A stretch of 64,000 nt of DNA from contig NZ_CP111079.1 in the NCBI RefSeq assembly GCF_026278245.1, forward strand, positions 374,501-438,500, in the 5' to 3' direction. Below, in pieces: positions 43,976-52,145 of this stretch. Below the pieces are notes generated by a model that worked only from the letters and a program-made list of their open reading frames with translations, did not search any database and was not told where the DNA came from. A program made the translations under genes and the position numbers. Position 1 is the stretch's first letter. Every line of letters begins with the position of its first letter. Source of the DNA: Pontibacter kalidii. Its GTDB lineage: Bacteria; Bacteroidota; Bacteroidia; Cytophagales; Hymenobacteraceae.

Positions 43976-45170
43976 CCACGACCTGAAGCTATTTATCCCG
44001 GATACGACCGTGCACCCCGTAAAGATACTCCTGGTGGATGACAAGCCTGAGAACCTTGTGAGTCTGGAGAGCCTGCTTTCGGAGGACGACGATCATATCA
44101 CTTACCTATTTGCTAACTCTGGCGAGGAGGCCCTGAAGATCGCGCTGCAGGAGGAACTCGCTCTTATACTGCTGGATGTGCAGATGCCCGGCATGAACGG
44201 CTACGAGGTAGCCCGCTACCTGCGCGATATCTCCAAGACCCGCGACATCCCGATCATATTCGTAACGGCCATTGCCCAGCAGGAGACCCACGTGCTGGAA
44301 GGCTTTGAGGCCGGCGCCGTGGATTTCCTCTTCAAGCCGCTGCACCCGTCCATCACCAAAGCCAAGGTGGCGGCCTTTGTGCGCTTTTACCTGCAGAAAA
44401 AGGAACTGGAGCGGATCAACAAAGAAACCAAAGACCTAAACCAGCAACTGGAGGAGCGCGTGCAGGAACGCACCCGTGAACTGACCAAGGTAAACAAGGA
44501 CCTGGATAACTTCGTCTACACCGCCTCCCACGACCTGAAGGCGCCCATCAATAACATAGAGGGCTTGATAACGGTCCTGCAGGATACGCTGGAGGAGAAA
44601 AGACTCGACCTGCAGGATGTAACGCCGATTATAGGTATGATTAACGATGCCGTGGGCCGCTTCAAAAACACGCTCTTAGACCTAACGGAGGTAGCCAGGG
44701 TGCAGTACGAGGAGCAGGCTGTGGCGCCTGAAAGCGTGCCTTTTAAGGAGATACTGGAGGATGTGAAGCTGTACATCAAAGACCTCATCCAAAAGTATGG
44801 CGCCACCATTGTGGACGATTTTACGGCCGCTCCCGAAATTACTTTCTCCCGCAAGAACCTGCGCAGCATCCTGTACAACCTCGTCTCCAACTCCATCAAG
44901 TATAGCTCGCCGGACAGGAAGCCCGAGATCGTTATCACTACTGCAGTGGCAGGGGATTATACCTTGCTGACGGTGCGCGACAACGGCCTGGGGCTGCGCA
45001 AGCAGGACCAGGGTAAAGTGTTCGGCATGTTCAAGCGCCTGCACGCCCACGTAGAAGGCTCCGGGGTGGGCCTGGCCATCGTGAAAAGAATTGTGGAGAA
45101 CTGCGACGGAAAGATCGAGTTTGAAAGCGAGCTGGGCGTAGGGTCTGAGTTCAGGGTATACCTGAAGTAG
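43965..45170 (+). CDS. Response regulator-histidine kinase fusion
   Basis: 401 residues. Receiver domain at about 18-140 (acceptor Asp in LILLDVQMPGM), a short coiled coil with QQLEERVQERTRELTK, then HisKA with YTASHDLKAPINN and HATPase (LYNLVSNSIKYSS, RDNGLGL, GSGVGLAIVKRIVE). No membrane segment, so cytoplasmic. Receiver-first kinases of this kind often end phosphorelays. Last gene of the operon; a repeat island follows. Confidence 0.93.
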   Translation: MNTDHDLKLFIPDTTVHPVKILLVDDKPENLVSLESLLSEDDDHITYLFANSGEEALKIALQEELALILLDVQMPGMNGYEVARYLRDISKTRDIPIIFVTAIAQQETHVLEGFEAGAVDFLFKPLHPSITKAKVAAFVRFYLQKKELERINKETKDLNQQLEERVQERTRELTKVNKDLDNFVYTASHDLKAPINNIEGLITVLQDTLEEKRLDLQDVTPIIGMINDAVGRFKNTLLDLTEVARVQYEEQAVAPESVPFKEILEDVKLYIKDLIQKYGATIVDDFTAAPEITFSRKNLRSILYNLVSNSIKYSSPDRKPEIVITTAVAGDYTLLTVRDNGLGLRKQDQGKVFGMFKRLHAHVEGSGVGLAIVKRIVENCDGKIEFESELGVGSEFRVYLK

Positions 45171-45337
45171 GGCAGGATGTGAGGTTTAAAAAAGATTCCC
45201 CTTTATAGTGTTCCAACCACCCCTGCCCCTCCTTGGCTAAGGAGGGGAGCCCGTAATTACTCCTGCTGAAGTATAAACTGCATAGTTGTTGCGTTGCGCG
45301 GACAGGTCGCGACCTGTCCCTACAAGTATAAACCCAT

Positions 45338-45509
45338 CCTTTCCTGCTCTTTCGGATTTGCAATCCGGAAGTATAATAGCCGCGGATTTGTAATCTGCCC
45401 CGGCAAAGGCAGTAGCTACGGACAGAAAAGCGGATTGCAAATCCGCAGGTAACAGCGTTCCGGATTGCAAATCCGGAACAGCAGGACTACAAAGTATAAA
45501 CCCACCCCT
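45338..45509 (+). repeat. 172-bp direct repeat, copy 1
   Basis: Identical base by base to 47432-47603 as read by eye. Internally made of palindromes of the GCGGATTTGTAATCCGC type (TTCGGATTTGCAATCCGGAA, GCGGATTGCAAATCCGC, TTCCGGATTGCAAATCCGGAA). Confidence 0.9.
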
Positions 45510-45690
45510 GAGAGCTACGCTCGCTAGCTCAAAACTCACGTTTTGGCTAGTCCAGAGGAGGAGAATTATACTTACTCCTTTCCCTGTCATCTCGAGTACT
45601 CTTGAGGCGGGAGCCGAAGAGAGCCAGCGTAGCTGTGAGAGATCAAGCCGGAATTCTAAAGAGATCTCTCCCATAGGTCGAGATGACAAT

Positions 45691-45936
45691 TAGCAACAGC
45701 TATCGAACCAAATCACAGTCTTTCCGTTGAGCGCCTTGTGAGATTCCGGTGCCGCGAAAGCGGCATTGCGACCGAAGGGTAGCAAAAGAAGGGAACACAG
45801 CGCGATGCGGGAAGACGAGCCCTCGCGGGCTGGAGAGCACCAATGTCAGAAATGAAACAATTAAGGTTGTAAAGCCGTGGATGAACAGCAGCTAGCAAGT
45901 ATAGCTTGTGTCCTGTTGCAAAAAGCGGCGGCTATG
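45691..45936 (-). repeat. Structured dispersed repeat, copy D
   Basis: Same orientation as copy C. Hairpins AGCCC/GGGCT at 45818-45831 and TGCCGC/GCGGCA at 45750-45765 with a GAAA loop as read on +. Confidence 0.8.
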
Positions 45937-45994
45937 ATCGTACAGCTGAAGAAGCAATCACCTGACCAACCCATCAACACCAAAAAATAAACCC

Positions 45995-46447
45995 ATGGAA
46001 TACCCAACACGCGATAAGCAAACCATCCAGCACCTTTACAACACCATCCTGCCCACACTGGCAGAGCACATTCACCAAAGCATCAGCCCCATACTTCCCC
46101 TCTTTGATAATTTCGGGCTGGAGCGGATCATCGACACTTGGACCAGGGACCCGGCGGCAGATGCTGACACAGAAATAAGCGTGGAGAATGGCAACGTGCA
46201 GCAGCTGGGGCTAAAGCTGCGGCTGGAGGGCTTTCAGAAGCCGGGCGTAGAAACATTTGACCTGACCAAAGACGTATTGTTCAAACTAGAGTACAACAGT
46301 TATACTGTGGGGCCGGACAAGAACAACAGCTGGCTCGAGAAGCCCTACCTGCAGCGCTGGGAAAAATCTGAATACGAACAGGTGGCCGGCAGGTGGAGCG
46401 AAGAACTGATTGACGACCTGACGCAGCGCCTTGAAAAACTAACCTGA
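45995..46447 (+). CDS. Hypothetical soluble protein
   Basis: 150 residues, acidic, with N-terminal helical part LYNTILPTLAEHIHQSISPIL and a strand-rich middle LRLEGFQKPGVETFDLTKDVLFKLEYNSYTVG. Not recognised. It ends 6 bp before the exported methyltransferase gene, suggesting an operon; both lie between two near-identical repeat blocks. Confidence 0.72.
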   Translation: MEYPTRDKQTIQHLYNTILPTLAEHIHQSISPILPLFDNFGLERIIDTWTRDPAADADTEISVENGNVQQLGLKLRLEGFQKPGVETFDLTKDVLFKLEYNSYTVGPDKNNSWLEKPYLQRWEKSEYEQVAGRWSEELIDDLTQRLEKLT

Positions 46448-46453
46448 TAGCCT

Positions 46454-47209
46454 ATGCACCTGCCTGCCACAGCCAAACTAATTTCCGGATTATACTTTAT
46501 ACTTCTATTGCTGTGCTTGAGCGCCTGCAACTCTTGCCAGGCGCAGGAGCAGAAACAGGTTTCCGCAAACGGATATACCTACAAAACACCTGACCGCGGT
46601 GGCATTGGCAAAGTATACATGGGCCGTGAAATTGCGGGCATTATTAGCCCCGCAGGCGGGGCGTGGCTGGAGCGGGAGTCGCGCCAGGAGGAGGACCAGG
46701 TAGACCTGGCCATTGAGAACATGGAACTGCGGCCAAACAGCGTGGTGGCCGATATCGGTGCGGGGGTAGGGTATTATACTTTCCGGGTAGCCCCCAAAGT
46801 GCCGGAGGGGAAGGTGTATGCCGTGGAGGTACAGGATGAATTCGTGGCGGCAATCAGAAAGCGCAAGGCAGAACTCGGCCTGACGAATGTAGAGGTCGTG
46901 AAAGGCGGCAGCCAGACGGTAAACCTGCCCGACAACTCGTTGGACCTGGCTTTTATGGTGGATGTATACCACGAGTTGGAATACCCGCAGGAGGTGCTGC
47001 AAGCCATACGCCGGGCACTGAAACCCGATGGCGAACTGCTGCTGCTCGAGTACCGCGCCGAGGACCCGGATGTGCGGGTGAAGGAATTGCATAAGATGAG
47101 CGTGCGCCAGATAACCAAAGAACTGGGCGCAAATGGCTTTGAGCTACAGAGGCAAGAGGACTTTCTGCCCCGCCAGCATTTTCTGGTGTTCCGGAAGGCC
47201 ACAGACTAA
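46454..47209 (+). CDS. Exported class I SAM-dependent methyltransferase-like lipoprotein
   Basis: 251 residues. The N-terminus LISGLYFILLLLCLSAC is a lipoprotein signal with a lipobox cysteine at about 25. The rest is a Rossmann methyltransferase: motif I VVADIGAGVGYYTFRVA, motif II VYAVEVQD, motif IV LDLAFMVDVYHE, and a C-terminal EYRAEDP strand. Because SAM is cytoplasmic, an exported enzyme is unexpected; such periplasmic methyltransferase-fold proteins recur in environmental bacteria but the reaction is unknown. Confidence 0.85.
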   Translation: MHLPATAKLISGLYFILLLLCLSACNSCQAQEQKQVSANGYTYKTPDRGGIGKVYMGREIAGIISPAGGAWLERESRQEEDQVDLAIENMELRPNSVVADIGAGVGYYTFRVAPKVPEGKVYAVEVQDEFVAAIRKRKAELGLTNVEVVKGGSQTVNLPDNSLDLAFMVDVYHELEYPQEVLQAIRRALKPDGELLLLEYRAEDPDVRVKELHKMSVRQITKELGANGFELQRQEDFLPRQHFLVFRKATD

Positions 47210-47431
47210 GTCACTCAAGTTGCGGTTAAGCCAAACCTGCTGTTAGGGGAGCTTTCAACCCTCTCCGGCCCTTTCCTAAGAACAGGGGAGGGAGCTTTGC
47301 AGTACCGAATCCAACTACCCCTACCCCTCCTTGTCTAAGGAGGGGAGGCTGTCATTACTTCTGCTGAAGTATGAACTCCGTTTGGTATCGCGCGGACAGG
47401 TCGCGACCTGTCTCTACAGGTATAAACCTAC

Positions 47432-47603
47432 CCTTTCCTGCTCTTTCGGATTTGCAATCCGGAAGTATAATAGCCGCGGATTTGTAATCTGCCCCGGCAA
47501 AGGCAGTAGCTACGGACAGAAAAGCGGATTGCAAATCCGCAGGTAACAGCGTTCCGGATTGCAAATCCGGAACAGCAGGACTACAAAGTATAAACCCACC
47601 CCT
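47432..47603 (+). repeat. 172-bp direct repeat, copy 2
   Basis: Identical to 45338-45509 and in the same orientation; the two copies bracket about 1.9 kb including two genes. Confidence 0.9.
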
Positions 47604-47770
47604 AACCCCTCCGAGGAGGGGAATTATATCTCACCCCAGCCCTCTCCTAAAAACAGGAGAGGGAGTTCTGCTGTACCTGGTCCAACCACCCCTACCCCTC
47701 AGAGCTGCGCTCGCTACCTTCGAACTCTCGTTCTCGGTAGTCCAAGGAGGGGAGCTCTGTTCAAGCTTCG

Positions 47771-48016
47771 TCAGCCGTGGCTATCGAACTGATACCCAGT
47801 CGTTGGGTTGAGCGCCTTCTATTGTTGCGGTGCTGAGCTTGCTCAGCAGCCCGGAGCGGAGCGAGGAGCAGCTTCAATAGACAGCGCGATGCCAAAGGAC
47901 GAGCCCTCTCGGGCTGGAGAGCACCAAAGTATAGAATGCAACAAGTTGGTTGTAAAGCCGTGGATGAACGGCAGCTAGCAAGGATAGCCTGATTCCAGTT
48001 GCAGGAAGCAGCGGCT
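47771..48016 (-). repeat. Structured dispersed repeat, copy E
   Basis: Same orientation as copies C and D. The AGCCC/GGGCT hairpin is at 47902-47915. In place of the second hairpin it has TGCTGAGC/GCTCAGCA at 47831-47848, a perfect stem of unrelated sequence. Confidence 0.8.
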
Positions 48017-48529
48017 AAGAGAGGCAAAAGCGGACGCTTGCGCCAGGGGAGGTATGAAGTATAAACTTAAGTATAAAAGTATAGCAGCACAACCAAAGTA
48101 TACAGTATGGCTTTTCAAACCAGTCGGGTTACAAACCCGCGGCAGCGATAGTATAGCTCAAGTATACAGTACAGTAGCAAGTATAAGTCTATAGTTTTGG
48201 TAATCAGTGAATTAGTAAGCCCGGCACCATTGCAAAATACGAATCTGTAGACTTACGCTAGATTAAGAGGATGGGGAGGAGCCAGGAACAAGTCTATACT
48301 TCTACATAAATCACACTAGGGTTAAGTATATACTTCCCCAGTTGCCGCCCCTTTCCCTGGCGATTGCCCCTGTTTTCGTATCACACTTAGAAAATTATAA
48401 AAAATTAATATACTGATAGTCAATATTATAGGTGTATGACAGACGGTAGCACAGCTGTTGTGGCATATATCTTGTAATTATCCTTTCATCCATACGTGAT
48501 AGTTTATTAAAACCTTAAAAGCACGTTTT

Positions 48530-49084
48530 ATGAAAAAGGTAAATTACATTTTCAGTTTGGTCTTTATAGTATCGATCCTGCTGAGTTCTGCAACCCAGGC
48601 ACAAGACAGAAAAATAAGCCCACAGGCTAAAGGTGCCGTTATTGGCGCTGCCACAGGTGCAGCAGCCGGTGCCGTAATACATAAGCGCAACCGCGTGGTA
48701 GGCGGTGTAGTGGGCGGTGTGGTAGGTGGCGGCGCAGGCTATGCCATCGGTAAGGGCATCGATAACAGACAAAAAGCAGCAGAGGCCGAGCGGGCTGCCG
48801 AGGCAGAAAGAATTGCCGCCGCTAACAGGGCAGCCGCTGAGGCCAGCAGCGCCAGAACGGTTGCCGCCAGAACCACCCCGGCCAGTAAGCCGGTAGCGGC
48901 TAAAAAGCAGGCGGAACCAGCCAGGCAGGCATTGGTGGCGCAGAATCAGGTAACAGTGCCTTACGCAGCCTACAACGACGAGCTGTACAACCCGATCATC
49001 AGCATGGGGTATTTGCCTAACCTTTCTTTCGGCGACCCGTCAACCGCTTACTCTACCTCTGAGGTAAGAAGAAAAAGCTGGTAA
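48530..49084 (+). CDS. Glycine-zipper exported protein
   Basis: 184 residues. Signal peptide ends near ATQAQDR. Residues 35-80 form a YMGG-type glycine zipper: GAVIGAATGAAAGAVIH, then VVGGVVGGVVGGGAGYAIGKG, which usually inserts in or packs on membranes. It is followed by an Ala/Glu/Arg-rich helical stretch and a Tyr/Pro-containing tail. Envelope location is likely; the function is unknown. A hairpin follows the stop. Confidence 0.85.
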   Translation: MKKVNYIFSLVFIVSILLSSATQAQDRKISPQAKGAVIGAATGAAAGAVIHKRNRVVGGVVGGVVGGGAGYAIGKGIDNRQKAAEAERAAEAERIAAANRAAAEASSARTVAARTTPASKPVAAKKQAEPARQALVAQNQVTVPYAAYNDELYNPIISMGYLPNLSFGDPSTAYSTSEVRRKSW

Positions 49085-49096
49085 GTATAAAGTAGC

Positions 49097-49133
49097 TCTG
49101 TCTGCAGCAAGTATAAAGCTTGCTGCAGACAGA
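49097..49133 (+). terminator. Perfect hairpin after glycine-zipper gene
   Basis: 15-bp stem TCTGTCTGCAGCAAG (49097-49111) pairs with 49119-49133; the 7-nt loop is TATAAAG. There is no T-run, so termination is less certain. Confidence 0.65.
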
Positions 49134-49171
49134 CCAGACTTACAGATGTTATACTTTTAACAATCGAACTT

Positions 49172-49627
49172 ATGAAACGCTATGTATATATCCTGTTCTT
49201 TGCCGCTATTTTTACTTCCTGCACACAGCCGGAAGAGGCGGTGAACGTACAAAGCCTGAACCAGGAGTTTATCGGGGCCTGGAACAGCAACGACCCGGAA
49301 AAAGTGATCTCGTACCTGGCAGATGACGTTCAGTTCATTCAGGGCGAAACGCACTTCAACGGCAAAACCGAGGTGGCAAACAGGTGGGTAAAAGATACCT
49401 ACGGCACCATCGCCGACCTGAAAACAAACGTGGTAAGCTCGGGCGTAGACGATGAGATCGCCTACGAGGCGGGCACCTTCTCGGTGGATGTGCTCCCTAC
49501 CGGCCAGGAACAGCTGCGCGGCATAGGAGAGGGTAACTTTATGCTTCTCTGGAAGAAAACCGCGGAAGGCGACTGGAAACTGAGCTATGCTCAGCTGGAG
49601 GGGCTGCCGGTGCAGGTAAAGAATTAA
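49172..49627 (+). CDS. SnoaL/DUF4440-like lipoprotein
   Basis: 151 residues. Short lipoprotein signal with IFTSC as lipobox (Cys16). The mature part fits the NTF2-like fold: LNQEFIGAWNSNDPEKVISYLADDVQFIQ, a typical opening helix and strand, then a C-terminal GNFMLLWKKTAEGDWKLSY. Ligand or reaction unknown. Its terminator lies 45 bp downstream. Confidence 0.85.
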   Translation: MKRYVYILFFAAIFTSCTQPEEAVNVQSLNQEFIGAWNSNDPEKVISYLADDVQFIQGETHFNGKTEVANRWVKDTYGTIADLKTNVVSSGVDDEIAYEAGTFSVDVLPTGQEQLRGIGEGNFMLLWKKTAEGDWKLSYAQLEGLPVQVKN

Positions 49628-49671
49628 CAAGTATGGGCAGCTGAGGAAAGCTGCTTAAGTATAAACGGGAG

Positions 49672-49707
49672 GCCATGCAGCTGGAGAGTTGCATGGCTTT
49701 TCTTTTT
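49672..49707 (+). terminator. Intrinsic terminator
   Basis: Stem GCCATGCA / TGCATGGC, 10-nt loop, TTTTCTTTTT tail. It overlaps the first ATG of the next open frame, which argues for a later start there. Confidence 0.85.
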
Positions 49708-49757
49708 AGGGAGAGGGCGCTGCCCAAATCAAGTAAGCGGCTTACAGCCAAGGCTGC

Positions 49758-49765
49758 TATCTTTG
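49758..49765 (+). promoter_or_regulatory. Candidate -7 promoter box (TATCTTTG)
   Basis: Fits TAnnTTTG and lies only 5 bp before the ATG at 49771, which would give a leaderless or near-leaderless mRNA. No -33 box seen. Confidence 0.4.
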
Positions 49766-49770
49766 CCTTC

Positions 49771-50076
49771 ATGAATTCCATTAAGCTAAGCTCGTACTAT
49801 CGCCTCTACGCTTTTTCTGATTACCAAAGTATGAAGTCGGCGCTGCCCTATATGCGGCGCGTGGTGCTGGCCAAGGGGCTGACGGAAGTGGGAGAGGCAG
49901 AAGCGAGGAGCTACATGGGGCGCATCAGTGGGAGAGGCTACAAAAACTACCTCGAGCCGCTCAGCAGCCACAACAACAACAAAGGCACAGGCATCCAATC
50001 CCTGATCACGGCGCTGCAGGCGCTCTACAAGCAAAACGGCTTCTCGGCCAGGTACATCGTTATTGAGCGGGGGTAG
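49771..50076 (+). CDS. Small hypothetical protein
   Basis: 101 residues from MNSIKLSSYYRLYAFSDYQ. A longer frame starts inside the preceding terminator and is rejected. Basic, soluble; contains VVLAKGLTEVGEAEARSYMGRISG and a C-terminal helix SLITALQALYKQNGFSARYIVIERG. Not recognised. Converges with the YceI gene. Confidence 0.65.
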   Translation: MNSIKLSSYYRLYAFSDYQSMKSALPYMRRVVLAKGLTEVGEAEARSYMGRISGRGYKNYLEPLSSHNNNKGTGIQSLITALQALYKQNGFSARYIVIERG

Positions 50077-50119
50077 GTCCATTTTTATACTTTATGCCAG
50101 GCCATCGTAGATTTTATAT

Positions 50120-50156
50120 AAAAAACGAGACTGCCCAGTATATCCGGACAGCCTCG
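50120..50156 (-). terminator. Terminator of second YceI gene
   Basis: On the minus strand an interrupted stem CGAG-CTG-CC / GG-CAG-CTCG followed by TTTTTT, 24 bp after the stop. Confidence 0.7.
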
Positions 50157-50179
50157 AAGTATGGTTATGAAGAAGGAGC

Positions 50180-50713
50180 TTAGGCCTGCTTTACCAGCTG
50201 TACCTCGCCCTGTATCTTAAGTTCTTCGCCCAGCATCACGCCACCTGTCTCCAGGGCAGCGTTGTAGTTAATGCCCCAGTCTTTACGGTTAATCTTGCCA
50301 CTGATAGAGAAGCCCGCCTTCACGTTGCCCCATGGGTCTGTGGCCACACCGTTATGCTCAACAGAAAGCTTCACCGGCTTGGTAGTGTCCTTAATGGTCA
50401 GGTCGCCATACAGGTTAAAAGTATCATCGTCCGCCTTCTCCACCTTGGTGGAAACGAATGTCATGTTCGGGTATTCCTCTGTTGCGAAGAAGTCCGCGTT
50501 GCGCAGGTGCTCGTCGCGCTGCTCGTTGCTGGTGTCGATAGAGGCCGGGTTGATGTTGGCCACCACTTTTGCGTTCGTAAAGTCATCGCCTTCCGTTTCA
50601 GCCTCCCCCTCGAACTGGGTGAACTTGCCGGTAACGTTAGAGATCATCAGGTGCTTAATTTTAAAACCAAGCTCGCTGTGGGTTGGGTCCAGAGACCATT
50701 TTGTAGTTGCCAT
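50180..50713 (-). CDS. YceI family protein (second copy)
   Basis: 177 residues, closely related along its length to the protein at 24380-24916 (shared MATTKW, DPTHSE, KHLMIS, VTG, NRK blocks). No signal peptide. A lipocalin-like isoprenoid-binding fold is expected. It lies 89 bp downstream of a TetR gene on the same strand, and the gap contains CTAACGGTGTTAG, nearly identical to the element before tetR. Repression by that TetR protein is therefore likely. Confidence 0.93.
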   Translation of the reverse strand: MATTKWSLDPTHSELGFKIKHLMISNVTGKFTQFEGEAETEGDDFTNAKVVANINPASIDTSNEQRDEHLRNADFFATEEYPNMTFVSTKVEKADDDTFNLYGDLTIKDTTKPVKLSVEHNGVATDPWGNVKAGFSISGKINRKDWGINYNAALETGGVMLGEELKIQGEVQLVKQA

Positions 50714-50772
50714 AATTACTCGTATTAAAGTTTACTTGTTTGTATTATAAAAATATAATGATGCTATGTTTT

Positions 50773-50785
50773 CTAACGGTGTTAG
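50773..50785. promoter_or_regulatory. Candidate TetR operator upstream of yceI
   Basis: CTAACGGTGTTAG, differing at one position from the palindrome upstream of the TetR gene. Located 60 bp before the YceI start. Confidence 0.7.
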
Positions 50786-50802
50786 GTATAAGGGCAAAAA
50801 AA

Positions 50803-51405
50803 TTAGGTTTTCATGCCTGACACGAAGCCGCGGATAAAATCCTGCAGCACCAACCCGTTCAGTTCGTTTTTGTTTTCGCCGCTGCCCATCATATTGATCG
50901 AGACCAGGCCATGCAGCATAGACCAGAACGTGTGCAGCTTCAGGAAAGGGTCTGTTTCCGGATGCTTGCCCAACGCGATCAGCTCTTTTACCGGCTGCAG
51001 GATCAGTTCGCTGAAAGTACCCAGCTCGCTGATCTGGTTCACGGTTTCGCAGGAGGGGATGCCCAGGCCATACATCACCTGGTAGTAAGCCGGGTTGTCG
51101 AAGGCAAACTTCCAGTAGGCGTAAGCCATAGCCTCGATCTGCTCCTCCGGAGTTTTTGCCTTGTCCTTGGCCCCGATAAGCTCCTGGTTCAGCTGCCGGA
51201 AGCCTTGCTTTGTAAGCTCCAGCAGAATGGCCTCCTTATTCGTAAAGTGGTCGTAGATAACAGGAACGCTGTACTCAATGGCCTCCGCGATCTTACGGAT
51301 AGAGAGCGCCTGCCACCCATCCTGCAGCACCAGTTGCCAGGCCGCCGCAAGGATGGAGGTTCGTACCTCTTCTTTATGCCGTTTCTTCCGTTCCGCTATT
51401 CCCAT
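50803..51405 (-). CDS. TetR/AcrR family transcriptional regulator (WHG-type C-domain)
   Basis: 200 residues. N-terminal HTH at about 15-60 with LSIRKIAEAIEYSVPVIYDHFTNKEAILLEL. The C-terminal ligand domain with AYAYWKFAFDNPAYYQVMYG resembles the TetR WHG domain. It likely represses itself and the adjacent YceI gene through the shared 13-bp palindrome; the inducer is unknown. The operator upstream touches the promoter box. Confidence 0.93.
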   Translation of the reverse strand: MGIAERKKRHKEEVRTSILAAAWQLVLQDGWQALSIRKIAEAIEYSVPVIYDHFTNKEAILLELTKQGFRQLNQELIGAKDKAKTPEEQIEAMAYAYWKFAFDNPAYYQVMYGLGIPSCETVNQISELGTFSELILQPVKELIALGKHPETDPFLKLHTFWSMLHGLVSINMMGSGENKNELNGLVLQDFIRGFVSGMKT

Positions 51406-51428
51406 TTCTTATACTTCTGTTACTTTAC

Positions 51429-51441
51429 CTAACAGTGTTAG
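51429..51441. promoter_or_regulatory. Candidate TetR operator upstream of tetR
   Basis: CTAACAGTGTTAG, a 13-bp palindrome, 24 bp before the start codon and directly abutting the -7 box, a position suited to repression. Confidence 0.75.
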
Positions 51442-51449
51442 CAAAGGTA
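51442..51449 (-). promoter_or_regulatory. Candidate -7 promoter box of tetR (TACCTTTG)
   Basis: Minus-strand TAnnTTTG match next to the operator. Confidence 0.55.
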
Positions 51450-51591
51450 TAGGTTCCCGGGCTAAGAACAAAATCCGATGAGGTGTTAATCCGGATTTAC
51501 CCGGCGCCTGCCTGGAGTATACTATAAAAAGAAGGAGGGCTACTTAAAATTTATACTTGCTGCGTCGCTTCGCCACAACGGCCCTAATCCG

Positions 51592-51843
51592 TTACCGTTT
51601 GCTGTCGTACCATTTAATAAGGCTAACGTACACCACTGCCTGCGGATAAATGATGATGAGGCTGAACGCGAACCTGTTCGCCCACTGCGCCAGAAAATCA
51701 GCGCTGCCATAAGTGCCAACAAAACTGTTGATGAGGGAGAGCGGCGTAGCCACTAGGGCCACAAACCGTAAGGTCGGCTTCAGGTTTCGCACAAAGGAAT
51801 AGTTGCCGGGCCTATGTTGAAGCAACAGTTGCAGGTACTTCAT
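51592..51843 (-). CDS. Small membrane protein, DUF2798-like
   Basis: 83 residues with two hydrophobic segments (LRFVALVATPLSLINSFVG and FAFSLIIIYPQAVVYVSLI) separated by a FLAQW-containing turn, the pattern of DUF2798 proteins. Transcribed alone. Function unknown. Confidence 0.65.
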   Translation of the reverse strand: MKYLQLLLQHRPGNYSFVRNLKPTLRFVALVATPLSLINSFVGTYGSADFLAQWANRFAFSLIIIYPQAVVYVSLIKWYDSKR

Positions 51844-52145
51844 AGAATTGGCGGTTATGTATACTTTCGGATGCGGTTTTCTCTCTGCGGCTACCTACTG
51901 AAAAGCCGTAACACCAGGTCATCTTCTGCTGAGACGGGGAAGGAGAGGAGAACAGCTGAAATGGCAAGTTTCAACATGGAATTCTATGTTTTTTCCTGCG
52001 CTCAGACAGCATCATACCTGTAAAGCCGGTGCAAGTATAAATACAATAGGGAGGAACTGGTTTTGATGCTTTTGCATTTCTCCCTAACTTAAGGGAAGTT
52101 AACAGCGGTACATTTATTACATATTAAAACAGGAGGGAAGGCATC
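51844..52145. other. Divergent intergenic region
   Basis: 302 bp with a few signature words (51859, 52033). No gene or clear promoter boxes found. Confidence 0.4.

Larger units (their letters stand above)
45171..45994. repeat. Intergenic repeat island D
   Basis: About 820 bp, no gene. Contains the 20-bp GGACAGG palindrome at 45300, a 172-bp block (45338-45509) identical to one at 47432, CT-rich sequence, and structured repeat copy D. Confidence 0.8.
47210..48529. repeat. Intergenic repeat island E and AT-rich spacer
   Basis: About 1320 bp without a credible gene. 47210-48190 holds CT-rich hairpins, the GGACAGG palindrome at 47394, the second 172-bp block, structured repeat copy E, and GGGTTACAAACCC-type palindromes near 48125. 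48200-48529 is AT-rich and unique, presumably the promoter region of the glycine-zipper gene. Confidence 0.75.
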
